Shown here: positions 19,671 through 32,229 of the stretch, one piece after another | Layout: each line of letters begins with the position of its first letter | How positions within the stretch are numbered: the stretch's first letter is position 1 | Assembly (NCBI GenBank): GCA_030789695.1 | Contig: CM061142.1 | Span: 358,645,486-358,709,485, forward strand | From: Scilla litardierei | Lineage: Eukaryota > Streptophyta > Magnoliopsida > Asparagales > Asparagaceae | Direction of reading: 5' to 3' | DNA length: 64,000 nucleotides | Position numbers and translations under genes: made by a program | The notes under the pieces: model-generated | The model's database searches: none | The model's input: only the letters and a program-made list of their open reading frames with translations | Told to the model about the DNA's origin: nothing

Positions 19671-22600
19671 CTAGGTTTGCGTAGCGATCTAGGTACTGCG
19701 ATTTTATTAAACGTGTTAATGCTTTTAAATATTTTTAAATGTTTTTAAAATTATGAGATAATGTTTTAAAAATGTTTTAGATGTTCAAAAAAAAAAATTT
19801 TTTTTTTTTTGATATTTTTGAACATGAAAATTTTAAAATAACGTTTTAAAATTTATGTGATAATTTTAAAACTAATTTTAAATATTTAAAAGTTTAAATT
19901 TATTTTGGATGCCTAGAAATTTTTATTTGATAAATTTTTAAGCATGAAAGTTTTAAAATGATGTTTTAATTTTATGAGATAATTTTAAAATTGATTTTAA
20001 AGATTAAAATTTTTATGCGATAAATTTTTTAAATAGCATGCAAAGTTAGTGATTTTAAAATTAAGTTTTTTTTTATGAGATAAAAATGAAATAATTTTAA
20101 AATCATATTTTAAATTTAATTGTTAAATTTATGTTTGCATGCAAAAATAGTTTATGCGATAAACTTAGTTTATTTAATTGTTAAATAGTTGTGCACTATC
20201 TTTATGCGATAAATTAGTGTAGTTTTAATGGCTTGTTAATCTTGTCCCTTCTTTGATAACACAAGACAACCTCTTAGGTTAGCCATTAAAATTGATTAAA
20301 ATTTATTACTTGAATTTTAATGACATGCTATGCTTTGATAAATCATTAACAACAATATTAAAGACCTAATTCCTGATTAGGGTAGTCCTTTAAATGAATT
20401 TTCAAATTCTAATTGTTATAATTAATTTTCATTAAAGGACTTCGCTTCTAGCGTTGTTAATAATTTATCAAAATCCTAATAACGATTAGGGTAGCACGTG
20501 AACCTTATAGTTGATAAGGACTTGATAAAAGTTATTAAACAAATCCTAAAAATTTTGAATTTAAGGATTCAACTAGTTGATAGGATTAATTAGTTGTTAA
20601 TAAAAGCTGTTTAGTCTATGGCATACATACAAAAATGACAAGCTTCATTCAATGGACCATGATCCAGTCAATGTGCTTGGCTAAGAGTTCTGGGTCAACC
20701 CTTGCTAGTCCAAGGGGTAGTGATCCTGGCTTAGTCAATTCCCTGGCTGAGTTCCGCTGGACCGCAATGTCGCGAATCATGATTGTATGACACACTGGAC
20801 TATATCTAAGTCAAATACGTTAATGGTCTTTTTCAAGATTAGCCGTAGCCCTCCTTGTTTTAGGGGTTAGCAACTATAGGGCCCGTGTTATAGTTGTTGA
20901 GATACACTCAAGCTGTGACATGGCAACCCTGTAGAAACCAACTCCTTAAATACATAAGATGAAATCTTGACTAACCCTAACCGTCGTCTCGTACCCCGAG
21001 CGCCGGCGTAAGTTAAGTCAACGATGTAGTCTGACTAGATGTAGTCTAAGACCTGACCCAACCAACGTGTCGTGCATACACCGAGCTGAGGGGCAAGTCA
21101 GGCTAGACATGAAAACAAGGGTCCGACTAGACTAGACATTGTGATTTGGATGAGCACACTCATGATCACGAATGGCTAGGGGCAAAAACCGATTAAGAGA
21201 GTCATATCCGATATGATCGATGAAGAGTCATCTTCCGATCGCAGAGTCAATCAACTTGTTGAGCTACACTCAAGGTTGTTTAGACTCAAGGTGATTGGAA
21301 CTCTTACCCATTAATTTTAATTCGATTAAATCGTTCGTTATTAAGCATTAAAACGTTCGTAAAATTAGTGGGAGGATATAGATAGATAAAAGCCAATCTA
21401 CCTATATTTAATATTGAACATATGCTAAAACTAGGGCAAGACTATGTTTACCGAAAGAATCAATTGATAATATTGGAATTAGTTAACTGGTCAATAAGTT
21501 GATTAATTGAATATCAAGTTAAATTCTAATTGATGTAATTAAACTATATTCTCATTGACATTAAATGACCTTGTAAAACAGACTTAAGAAATATGATTTC
21601 ATTAAGTTCTGGGTTCAACAAATAAATTAAAGCTACATGTCACTCGTCTCTATATGAGGCAGCTTGAACATATAGGACATTCAAAGTATGTTTCTCCCTA
21701 CAACTTTTCGAGCTACCCTCAAGGTTGTATGGACGAACACTTTTAATCCGCAAAGTTCGAGAATTCGATCAAACCGTTTTGAGTCGAATACGAGTGCATG
21801 AGCGATGCAAGACTATGTATCCCAACCGGATCTTGAGACAAGCAACTTCTTGAGCTACACTCAAGATTGCAAAGCTCAAGCGTTTGGATACATAAGTTGC
21901 TTGCATAGCTATTTATTTATGTTGATATCTAAATGTGATTTAGAAAAGGAAGAAGGCACTTCGGAAAGTCAATTGAGAAAGTTAGTTTAATTTATCATTA
22001 GTAGAGGCATAAGTAGGAGGAAATGAAAACGTGACATATTTTGATGTCACATTTCGGAATAAATTGTTATACAAAAGACGTTTAACACATTTTGATGAAT
22101 GTCGTCACATTGCTTCTGAAGTAATGTTTTGTGTTAAGTAATTTGTGAATAACTAAATATATATTAAATGTTAATATATAAATACACAAGATAGTAGCAA
22201 ATTTATATGGTAAAATTAGACTAGACCGTATCAAGAGATTAAGCTTCACAAGTCACATAAAGAGGGGTCTGACCTCTCGTATTATGAAGTCTACGGACAC
22301 TTGTGAGTCTTAGCCTCTTAGATACAATGGCCGAAACCCATCTGTGAGACAGTGGGAGAATGAGTTGTCGAACTCAGTCTCGTACATACTGATGTATCCG
22401 AGTCTACTTTTAACAAAATAAGTTATTCGTATATTTTACTAAGACACGTGTTCTTGATGAAACGCAAGTCTGATAAAATGACGAAAGTATTTAAACTGAT
22501 TCGATTAGATCGAATGGTCAAATACTTAGCTAAATAAAATCTTGTGTAATTAAAAGAAAATGTGATTTTCTCTCAGATCAAGTCTGTTAACACATCAGAG

Positions 22601-23500
22601 TGTTAAAAGGTATGAATCACACTTAATTAGATCTAGTGTGATCCATTGTAAGTGACTCTGAGTTAAGTCCTCCCTCTGGGTTAAGTCCCAGATAGTAATG
22701 CCTAGGTTTTGATAAAGTTATATGAGAACATTATCAATAATATATTCAATAAATCAATCATGAGGAAGTTGTAAAATTACTCGAATCTCGTGAGACGGAT
22801 TGTCGAGTTAGACATCATAAATAATGATGACTTAGTCAACTTTTAGGATGAAATCCGGAGTAGTAACTCCGATTTAAAACTTGATGCAGGTCCGTGTGCG
22901 TAAATAAATTTGAGAATTTAGTTTACGTGCCCAAGGAAAATGTTTCCTCACTTTCTGCAAGTAAATCTTTAAAGTTGAAAGATGGGTGCAGAAAAGAAAA
23001 TAGTGAAGTACAATAATATTGGACGGGAACGGTTTTCATCCTAATTTCTTTAAAACGGATTATGATGAAACCGGTTTCGCCAACAGATGTGTACAGATCT
23101 ACTCGGACCAAAGCCGATGTAAAACGCTTAAATTGACCACGAAAATTGGAGCGTTCACTTATAAGTTCGTTTTTCTAAATATGATTTAGACGAACCAACT
23201 TATATGAATTAGCCAGATAGTTTTCAAGGTCAGTGGGAGCGTGTAAATTACATGCGAGACATCAAAGAGATGGAACATATATTTTGATTAAGTAATCAAA
23301 GAGTTTGATACTTTATCAGAAATGGATATGAACCATTTGTAATGACCAATAACTAATTTGAAATTATTATCGTAAGATACGATGAACTGGATAAGATCCA
23401 GGGAAATAAAGTAAAATATTATGGATTCCGACAGACCAAATGAATTATTTGAATGAGATTCAAATGGATGGTCTGACATGAACATAGAAACCCCTTAAGT
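19671..23500 (+). other. Non-coding interior of LARD-like element
   Basis: AT-rich sequence has no ORF above about 60 codons and no recognisable gag, protease, integrase or RT. It carries four copies of a CTTGAGCTACACTCAAG-type stem-loop (20897, 21259, 21707, 21849) and an A/T-only tract near 19787-19812. Confidence 0.7.
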
Positions 23501-23610
23501 CTATAGAGTAGACGGTTTTAGCAGATCCACTCACGAAGGCTCTATCACATGAAGTCGGGAAAACTTATGTGTAAAAACGATATAAGATACCGAGATAAAT
23601 GGGCCTGAGT
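23500..23610 (+). pseudogene. Copia RNase H tail remnant
   Basis: The reading ADPLTKALSHE near 23540, followed by a stop and further remnants (KRYKIP, a stop, MGLSASG), matches the usual C-terminal end of copia polyproteins. It is just upstream of the polypurine tract and is the only coding remnant that identifies the element's origin. Confidence 0.55.
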
Positions 23611-23622
23611 GCAAGTGGGAGA
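23611..23622 (+). other. Polypurine tract of LARD-like element
   Basis: GCAAGTGGGAGA ends exactly at the TGTAGG of the 3' LTR. Both position and purine content fit. Confidence 0.75.
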
Positions 23623-26191
23623 TGTAGGAATATGGTGCCCTCGAGGCCATTTATTCCTGTGTGAATAGCACAAACATCTTGTTCGAAATAACAGTAAGCT
23701 GTTTGGTAATAATTTATCTAAGCTATATTGTAATGTAGTCAACATTAGATATAAACTTAGGTAAAGTCCTGAGACTTTATGCAAGGTCAAACGGGTATCG
23801 AGATGAGTATCTCGATCATGGAGAAACGTTTGACCGTCTGTAGCATAAGTCTAAAATGGTTCGTGGTCGTAGATGTTCCGAGACAAGGATATCGAAACAT
23901 CGGATAGACCATTGTGTCTTAGTCTTCACCGTTTAGCGGTGGCGATGATCTCATGATCACTTGACTTGGCGAAGTCGAAGACGAGACACAGGTGCTCATT
24001 AGAATGAGTTCACTGAACGATCCACTAGAGTTATCACATGGTTATATTGACCAATCTGTCAGTGATAACTCTGAGTGATGATTGGATAGTTGGTCTTTTG
24101 ACTTGAGGTCATTTTGACGGACCTGTGCGTGAACGGTGCCACTTAGATCAATTGACCTAGCTTCGAGGCAAGGCCTGTCGAAAGGTCTTTTGATTGGGTG
24201 TCACTTGAAACGTACGAGGCGAGTAATGACCAAGAGAGGATTCGTCTCTCCCGGTCAATGGGAGTTAGTGTCGTAGAGTTAGTTCGGTCTTTAGTAAAAA
24301 CTCTGCGCAGAGTATGTTGGAAGAAGTCCAACATTAGTTGACTAAAGATCGATAGAAACTAACCGGAGTCAAGTTATTGGGGTTGACAGTTTGACCGTAC
24401 CCCAGACTTGATCCGAACGACATATTTAAGACGAAGAGACTATAACTACGGAATTCATCACAGAAACAGTCAGGTGGTCCCGACAATACTCATGTCAATG
24501 AGTCAACCACATAATGATGATTCCTGAAGCAGGGACGGCAACCACTGCTCGTGGTCACTGCCGTATAGGGCTTCGAGCCCAACCTGTTGTAAGGGTCAGG
24601 CTGTAGGGTCTCACACAGAGTGCTAACGCTTCGTCTAGTAATAGGTAGAAATTAGTTAGGGAGAATAATTGCATTTTTGATGCAAGGGATGAAATAATTG
24701 CATTTGATGCAATATGATAATTTAAACTTAGATAGGGACTATTTTGCATTTGATGCAAAAGCGATTAAATATGTATTAAATTGTTTAATACAATATTTAA
24801 TAAAATAAACGCAAGGAAAAGTTCACAGGTAAGACGGGAATATCCCGGTCTAGACCTAGGTTCGAACGGCGTCCAAATCGGACACCAAATGCTCAAGTTA
24901 GAGCCCAAAAGCCCAAAGAATCAGACCAGGACAAGCCCAGGCAGAACAGGCTGCCTGGGCTAACCCAGGCGCTGCCTGGGCTAAGCCCAGGCTCGGCCTG
25001 GGCTAGCCAGGCGCAAGCCTGGGCTTAGCCCAGGCTCGGCCTGGGCAAGCCCAGGCCGCCTGGGCTCTGCCCAGGCGCGGGCCTGGGCGAGCCCAGGCCG
25101 CCTGGGCTCGCCCAGGCGCGGGCCTGGGCGCGCCCAGACGCCTGGGCGAGCCCAGGCGCGGCCTGGGCTCTGCCCAGGCCATTTTGCGCGCGCGATTGAT
25201 GCAGCGGGGCCCACTGGTGGGCCCCAAGCCTAGGGTTTCGAACCCTAGTCACAGATTTGCATGACGGCTGATTTCTTTGGCGAAAATCTGATTTTTGTCA
25301 ATCTTTGGACGATCAATTGGAGGGTCAAACGAACTCCGATTGACGAACGGTTTTTTCCTATGCGTTCACCGTTGAACGCTTGTCGTATTGATAAGTTGTA
25401 TCGATCTTGAAGCTCAACTGTGAGTGAGTTAAAATTCACGGAAGTTTGCACTTTTTGAAGTGTAAACCAACTTGATTTTAACTAACCCAAAAATTTAGTC
25501 CCACATCGGATTTTGAGAAAAGGGGAGAGTCCGCCGCCTATATAAATAGGGGTCTCCCCCCTTTCTCAAAAGTCGTCCCAAGCTCTAGATCTGAGCGGCT
25601 CTCGTAAATGTTGGAGCACGCTCGGATCTAAGCTTAAATAAATATTTCTCTATCTCCCTAAATTTCTGCCTTACTCCTGCGGGCTCTAGCAAAGCTACAA
25701 AGGAGTTCGGATTCTGAATCTGAAATCTTGGCGGAGGTTTCACTCGCGTGAAACTTTCTTCGGCGCGTGGTTGGCTCGGCGGCACGGGGATTGATCGCCT
25801 CGGGATGCGGAGCGGTTCGAGGAGCGGTTCGGGGAGCGGTTCAAGGAGCGGCTCGGCGTGGGACGGGAGCAGCTCGGAAGACGGCGCGGAACATCTCGCC
25901 TGCTCCAGGGCTGAGATTCCGGGTATGTGGTTAGAGTATTATTAGCATTAGTTTAGTTTAATCGCAGTAGGCTAGATCCTTCTTGGGATGGTCAGACCCA
26001 TCCCAAGTCGGCATAGATCTTGGCATAGGGTCTTGGACCTTAGGGCTAAATGAAAAATGTTTTTTAAACTGCATGTTAATTAGTTAACATATGTTTTTCT
26101 TCCGCTGCTATGATTTTTCTGTCTATGTTCCGTCCGACTTAGGACGGGACTAGAGTTTTTGTGCCCTAAGGGAACCCCCAATTCCCCAACA
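23623..26191 (+). mobile_element. 3' LTR of the LARD-like element
   Basis: Same termini as the 5' LTR. The GC-rich palindromic array occupies 24935-25180, and the TATA box within the inverted repeat is at 25539-25548. It is followed by GATTC at 26192-26196. Confidence 0.95.
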
Positions 26192-26196
26192 GATTC
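26192..26196 (+). repeat. Target site duplication GATTC, right
   Basis: Exact match to 16754-16758. Joining across the element restores the open frame of the coiled-coil fragment for a few more codons, to a stop or donor at 26204. Confidence 0.95.
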
Positions 26197-26303
26197 ATTT
26201 ATCTGAGAATCCCAATAAAGAAAGGTTTGATTTTGATTTATTTGTAAAAATTTGATTTTTGGAGTTGAGATTGATTAGAAAGTGGATTGGGGGTGTTTTG
26301 TAG

Positions 26304-26411
26304 GTATCCGAGATGAAAGCAAAGAGCATGGAGGAGGAGGTTGGAAAATTGTAGATGTGTTTGGAAGAGAGAAATACACAGTTACTGGCTTTGAGTTCGA
26401 GTCCTGAGGAG
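26304..26411 (+). pseudogene. Coiled-coil gene fragment, part 2
   Basis: Bounded by TTTGTAG at the acceptor and GAGGTGACT at the donor. It reads VSEMKAKSMEEEVGKL, then TAG at 26352, then MCLEERNTQLLALSSSPEE, again charged heptad-like sequence that would extend part 1. The in-frame TAG and the insertion in part 1 make it a dead copy. Confidence 0.5.
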
Positions 26412-27735
26412 GTGACTATTTTTTGATTCTTTAAACTTAATGCTTTATGGATTCTTTTGATTCTGCTACATATATGTTTGCAACCCCCTAATAACAATCT
26501 ATTAAAATTCTGAAAGGTTATCAACAAAGGTTATCCGGTGTGCAGATAAAAAAAAGGCAGAAGAACATGAACAAACAAAACAAAGAAATAAATTTGTAGA
26601 AGAATGGGAATGAGTAAATAAATCCAAATTGCAATTGGCTTGTCATTTGCATCTGAATACATCCTGTGCTGACCTCATTCATGCTCAACCATAATAAAAT
26701 TAATGGTGATGATAACTTTATTGCTTGCTTGGACAATGCCTCATGGATATCTGCACACCAACTATTTGTACAAATGTCCAAAGGTTCTTTTCTAAATTAT
26801 CAGCTTGGTCTGCTACCAAAGATATGTTTCTTAGATCTTCCAATAACTCAAATGGCCCACGATGCACTTTATCAGTGAACAGGTAGGAGGGCTACAATAT
26901 GATGAGTGAGTGGAAATACAATTTACCCAAACATAACTGAATGGTTAACTTTACTTGTGTAAGTAGCATATGTTAAAGACATGATGACACCCACAGTCTT
27001 TGGAGAACATTGTAGTAAACATGGCAATCTAATTTGACAATAGAGCTTCACTTTATAAATGATGTTTACATTATATAAGCGATATCTCATTTGTTACTTG
27101 CAAAGCATGAAACCTGTAAACACTTATGTATCAAGTTATTGACAAAAAAATATTAAAAAGCATGAAACCTAAAAACTGTTACAGATATATGGTTTGAAAA
27201 AATATTACACACGACATAACCCTGTGGGTGTTGAAGATAACTGCATATAGTACATTACGACCGGTCTCGATCCTCATCCAATTCTTCAAATGTACATTCA
27301 TTGGGTTAATCATCTATGATTCCAATGGAATACAAAGTTTAACCATTTCGCTTATTTTGCAAGGGAAACCTCTGGTCAACCATTTCTCATATTTGGCAAA
27401 TTCACTTGATTCTGACATGATTGTTCATGTACACTCTTTGATGCTTCTGTAATTTGAGAAAAAAATTTCAGTTGGGTCAAATTTAAATTTTGCTACATTA
27501 ATTTAGTTTCTTTAATTTTGTTATGTTGTGAATTTTGCTACTTTGATTTGCTTTGGAATAAATCTGTCAGAAATTAATTTAGTTTCTTTAATTTTGTTCT
27601 GTCAGGAATAAATCTATGAGGAATCCTATTAAAACCTCAGATTTTAAGCGATATACAGTATATAAGCGATATCTCATTTGTTATATGAAACATATGAAAC
27701 CTGTACACACTTATATATCAAGTTATTGACAAAAA
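26412..27735 (+). other. No gene recognised between captured fragments
   Basis: AT-rich sequence contains small open frames (for example 26666-26878) without recognisable domains. ATATAAGCGATATCTCATTTG occurs at about 27073 and again near 27659, together with CATGAAACCTGTA-like words, so part of it is a local duplication. Confidence 0.4.
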
Positions 27736-28042
27736 AGTGTAAGCTTTTCTTCCCTTTTTTCTTTTTTAAATTGAAAGCTTTGTTTTTTCTCCCTCAAAAT
27801 AATTTTTTTTTATTTTGATTAATTGGGTTGTTTAAATGTACACGAAAGCAACTGTGCAGGTGAGCCGCTACTAAATCAGTCAGGCAATCTCCATTCATCG
27901 CATCTCCATAACAACCACAACAAAGTGTAAGCTTTTCTTCCCTTTTTTGTTTTTTTAACTTGAAAGCTTTGTTTTTTCCTCCCTCAAAATAAAAAGTTTT
28001 GATTTTGATGAACTGGGTTGTTTAAAGGTACACGAAAGAGGC
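27736..28042 (+). repeat. Tandem duplication of an intron/exon edge (about 189-bp period)
   Basis: GTGTAAGCTTTTCTTCCC through GGGTTGTTTAAA and TACACGAAAG occurs at 27736-27855 and again at 27925-28042 with few changes. The second copy supplies the intron and the start of the next exon of the prenyltransferase fragment. Confidence 0.75.
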
Positions 28043-29064
28043 TATGCAGGCAAGTGCAAAGCGGTTGGAGATAAACACAGATATACACATAGCTTGGAAC
28101 TACTGGAAGCTCGCATTTCAGCACAATCTCCATGGAGTTATGGATGACGAGGTTGTCAAGTCTTTGGTCGACGAAGAACTCAGAACTGTAAGTTTTTGAA
28201 TGTTTTTAAAATCAAATTTGGTTGAAAATTTGAGGACCCACTTTTTGTAATTTGTGTGTGCATTTGTGACGTTAGTCTGAAGTTACACTTTTCTTAAGTA
28301 TGATGTGTGTTTATGTAAAGAGTCAAATAGGTGAAGCAATTTGTGTGCAAGTTTGCTTCTTTAAACAAAAAAGGTCTCCAAATTCTTTTAAAAATGTATT
28401 AAGTTGGAAATCATATAGAACACTTTCAGATTAGTGAAGCCTTTTGGGTGCCTATTTTGTTAAATTTAAATTGTGTTCAAGTTGCATATTTGTGAAAATT
28501 TTCAAGGTAATGGTTATAGAAAATGAAGAGCCTTATACACCTTGAAATGTTAGTTTGATGAAAATTTCCTGCATAATTAAATATAATATGCATAGATCAA
28601 TGTTATAAAGTTGGCCTCCCATTTTTGTTCACTTTTAAATCAGTCCTATGGACAGATATATGATCGGTGGTTCATTCTTCTTCTAATTTGATCTATTTTT
28701 AAATCAAGATAGAGGTTGCATTGAGACGGAATCCTTAATCTTATGGTGCATGGTACCACTAGAAGTAGGTGTTGAATCATGGGATCTCGGAGTTTGATTT
28801 TAATGGTGAATTCTGCCTCTTGGATCAATTGCTAAATTAAGGCTGATCCTCGGAATTTTCATGGATGGAACTATCTTAGGTAATGTTTCTAAATAAAGGA
28901 TCCCACATTGGAGCTCTTTTTGAATACTTCCTAACCCCTTTTCAGTTTCTCCGATTCGGATTTATTGCACAACTGAAGGCAGTTCCAGAAGTTGAAGAGA
29001 TGAAGTTTACAATGGATATGATAAACACAAATTTTAGCAATTATTCTGCTTGGCACAACCGAAG
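27841..29064 (+). pseudogene. Rab geranylgeranyltransferase alpha-subunit gene fragment
   Basis: Three exon-like pieces match this family. About 27850-27926 ends HLHNNHNK and uses donor GTAAGC at 27927. Exon 28028-28187 reads YTKEAMQASAKRLEINTD and AWNYWKLAFQHNL and ends DEELRT before GTAAGT. Exon 28946-29064 reads LKAVPEVEEMKFTMDMIN and NTNFSNYSAWHNR before GTAAAT. The alpha subunit is built of prenyltransferase repeats and helps attach geranylgeranyl groups to Rab GTPases. The start and most downstream exons are absent, and roughly 45-50 residues expected between exons two and three are missing. This indicates a captured, internally deleted fragment. Confidence 0.75.
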
Positions 29065-29880
29065 GTAAATAAATGAATATAAATTATTATTTTAAGTTCT
29101 TTAATTTATTAACATCTTTGTCTCACTGATGTTTCTTCTTTGTTTGTTGCTTATATATACTTTGGATTGATATTGAGGCTTTGTAAACGAGTCGCATGTA
29201 ATCCATTTAAATTTTTTGGCTTATAGAAGAATATATGCAAGCTTGACAAATTTTCTGGTATATATATATATGTATATATATGTATATATGTATATATATG
29301 TATATATGTATATATATATATGTATATATATATATGTATATGTATATGTATATATATATATGTATATATATATACATTCTGTTCTATAAATGTCCTAGGA
29401 GATTTTGGCCATTGTATATATATTTTGATACTTATAAAATGCAAAATTCTGTTCTATAAATGTCAGGCTTGAAGTGCAAGTATGTTGAGATAGGTGGTTT
29501 TCAAATTGGGATCTTGACTCTCAGCTTTCTCTCATGTAATTTAAATGAAAACCTCTCTGTTTTTCAGCCCTGAACATCAAAAGCCATGTTTTGTTGTCTC
29601 TTTTGCTTTCTTAGTTGTCTGTTTATTTTGGTATTTATTGTATCTCATTTTGGTGTTTTTTAGTTTTTTCAGGTTCCCTCAACAGCAAGGTTTAAACCTA
29701 ACCTATATGTTTTTTCAGTTCTTCTCATTTGGGTTTAATCCTCTACAACACAATTTTTTCAGATAGCTCTCGGTTTTTTTGATTTGGGTTTAATCCTCAC
29801 TGATTTTTGATTTAGGTTCCAGGATATTTTTGTGCTGCATATATTTTATGTTGGATGATTTTTTGTGTTAACTAATATCT
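29065..29880 (+). other. Intron-like sequence with TA/TG microsatellite
   Basis: T-rich, intron-like. A (TATATG)n-type microsatellite occupies about 29261-29375. No continuation of the prenyltransferase gene was found. Confidence 0.5.
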
Positions 29881-30380
29881 GTTAACATGTTATCATCCAA
29901 GTGAACAAACATGATGTTTTAAGTTGTATCCAAGTGATGTTTCCAGGCAAAAAAAATAGAACTATTAGCTCAAAAGTGGATTTTTTGTTTTAAGTTGCAT
30001 GTATTTTTTGAGTTTAACTAATATCATGTTAACATGATATCATCCAAGTGAACAAACTTGATGTTTTAAGTTGTATCCAAGTGATGTTTCCAGGCAAAAA
30101 AGGAGAACTGTTAACTCAAAAGTGGATTTTTTATTTTAAGTTGCCTGGATTTTTTGAGTTAATAGTTAATCTTTTGAGTTAACAGTTAATTTCTGCAAGC
30201 TTGATTTCTGTTAACTTAAACAAATGTTGACTTAAACAAATGTGGCTCTTATGAGTTAACAAATAATCTGTTGAGTTAACATGCATTAATTATAAAAAGA
30301 GAACTTTAAAAAATCCACACTTGCAGAAATCAAGCTTTAAGTTGCCTGGAAACATCACTTGAATGTATATCATGTTAACA
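29881..30380. repeat. Direct and inverted repeat cluster
   Basis: GTTAACATGTTATCATCCAA at 29881 recurs, with one change, at 30028 and continues through AAGTGATGTTTCCAGGC in both copies (147-bp period). The same words appear inverted near 30340-30378 (GCCTGGAAACATCACTTGAA). Origin unknown. Confidence 0.6.
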
Positions 30381-30969
30381 GTGTTTGATGTAACTTGATC
30401 AAATTACATCCAACTAGATACATCATGTGGATACATCAAAGAACCCATCAAAATGTAAATCTTTCTTTTACGTTGAATGAAGTATATAGGCCCAGACCAG
30501 TATTTTTTTCGGGCCTAACACATCATGTATCCAACTTTCACAAATGGTCATGGCTTATAAAAGCCTTTTTTATGTCAGCAAATTTTACATCAGAAAACTT
30601 TTCTTATTGTGAACGGTCTGTAATTGCTTGGGAGAGCATAGCCTCAACTAGGTGCAATAGATTCCATAAAGGTAAGAGAGTTGTTTAATTTTTTATTTTT
30701 TGAAAAAAAATCAATCAGAGAGGCACAATGTATCATGGTTAATGAGGATGAACTCAAACTGTAAGCACATGTCATATTGTATCTCTAATCTAAGAGAAGC
30801 AATATAATCTAAATCTGAGAACACATTTTCAACATTTATGGACCAGCATATGGAAACAATATTTCAAGACCTCTATGAATTCGATTCCATTAATATGAAA
30901 CTAACTACAAACAGTACAATACTTTTTTTGTTTTTTTTTGTTTTGAGCCAGAATGAAGTTCTGGATATG
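30381..30969 (+). other. No gene recognised
   Basis: AT-rich sequence with short frames only. No family resemblance was seen on either strand. Confidence 0.4.
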
Positions 30970-31185
30970 AACAATTTTGGTCCAATTGAATGCAGAAGAA
31001 GTGGCATAATGACATATATCCCTCTACTCATTGTGATATCATGTCTCATGGACTTATCTCCCACATTGGCCAAGTTGAACAATTTTGGTCCAATTGAATG
31101 CAGAAGAAGTGGCCTAATGACATATATCCCTCTACTCATTATGATATCATGTCTCATGGACTTATCTCCCACATTGGCCAAGTTG
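30970..31185 (+). repeat. 108-bp tandem duplication
   Basis: AACAATTTTGGTCCAATTGA through CCCACATTGGCCAAGTTG is present twice, at 30970 and 31078, with about two differences. A TCTCCCACATTGG element typical of plant repeat promoters lies in each copy. The duplication keeps an open frame, but no protein family is recognised. Confidence 0.75.
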
Positions 31186-32229
31186 CATGGTGGCATATAT
31201 CCTGGAACAAGTTGGCATCTTTGCGACCACAATAATATGCAAACATTAGGAAGACAAATATGTACATGGTCAGAATTATTCGATTCATTTAGACACAAAA
31301 AGATGTGTTATATTCTAAGTTACATAAATGTTCTAGCTTTGACCCTTATATAAAAGTTTATATCTTTCAAATACTAAAAATTTTACTTGAAATTAGTTGC
31401 ATATTTACCATTTTTCTTGCACGTTTGCATGTCTTTGCATATGATCACAAGGTATATCCATTATGATTGATTACTGATTATAGGAAGTCTCTTTTTTCTG
31501 GTGAACCTCAGTTTTGTTGAGGTAGCTGTTGCAGCAAGCTTCATTAAGTGGTTAATGCTCTTAATTCTCTTTGCATGTATTCCAAGAATCATCAGAAAAA
31601 AATGACCAAGTGGACTATTTTTTGGACTACAATTGGATACAAAGAAAAAATAATGTGTACAACCATATATACATGTATTACACATGGCTTTTTTTGTCAG
31701 AGCCTCATGCATGTCTATGGAAATCTGGTTGCAGTGTAAAATTTATAGTTCGAGTAGCAGGACTCTTATCAGAATAGGCATATACAAATCATTGTAGTCT
31801 TAGTATCTTTTGAGATATACCAATCGTTAGACTCTTATCGGAACATGCCTCATGTCTTTGGCTATTGGTGTTTGTTTTTTGGTCAACAATGTCTTCGTAT
31901 AATAAGCTGCACAATAAGCTGGCAATAATGTGATCTAAAATATTTACCGATGTAAATGGGAAAACCAAAGATTTTAGATTGTGACCTCCTAGAAAGTTTG
32001 GTGCCTCATCTCAATCCGAAAGGTTTGCTTTGCACCATCAAGGTAAACGATGTTTTGGTCTGAGTTTCACAGATTTATCTGGGCTGTAGTTTTCTAGATA
32101 CAATATCATTAGTTTTGATTTGCATGAGAGTTCAATCTTCATTAGTTTTCATACACAACCTGAATTTTCATTTGTTTTCATAATTTCATCTTTTTATGTG
32201 TGGTAAGTAAAATGTTTTCATATAAACAG
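31186..32229 (+). other. No gene recognised; intron-like 5' flank of H2A fragment
   Basis: AT-rich sequence with a T-rich end at ATAAACAG, which serves as the acceptor for the H2A exon. Small open frames have no recognisable domain. Confidence 0.4.

Larger units (their letters stand above)
16759..26191 (+). mobile_element. Complete non-coding LTR retrotransposon (LARD-like, copia-related remnant)
   Basis: Two long direct repeats (2669 and 2569 bp) bound a 4.2-kb internal region. The LTRs are TGTAGG...CCAACA, followed by a Met-tRNA type primer site and preceded on the right by a purine tract, with GATTC on both sides. The LTRs differ at only a few scattered bases plus one 100-bp length difference, so insertion is recent. 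The interior has no ORF of domain size. A degraded tail near 23540 reads ADPLTKALSHE, the copia RNase H end, so the element probably derives from copia and relies on enzymes supplied from elsewhere. Confidence 0.95.

Noticed and set aside
30838..31353. 171-codon plus-strand frame
   Set aside because: It contains the 108-bp duplication and has no family resemblance; open by chance in AT-rich sequence.
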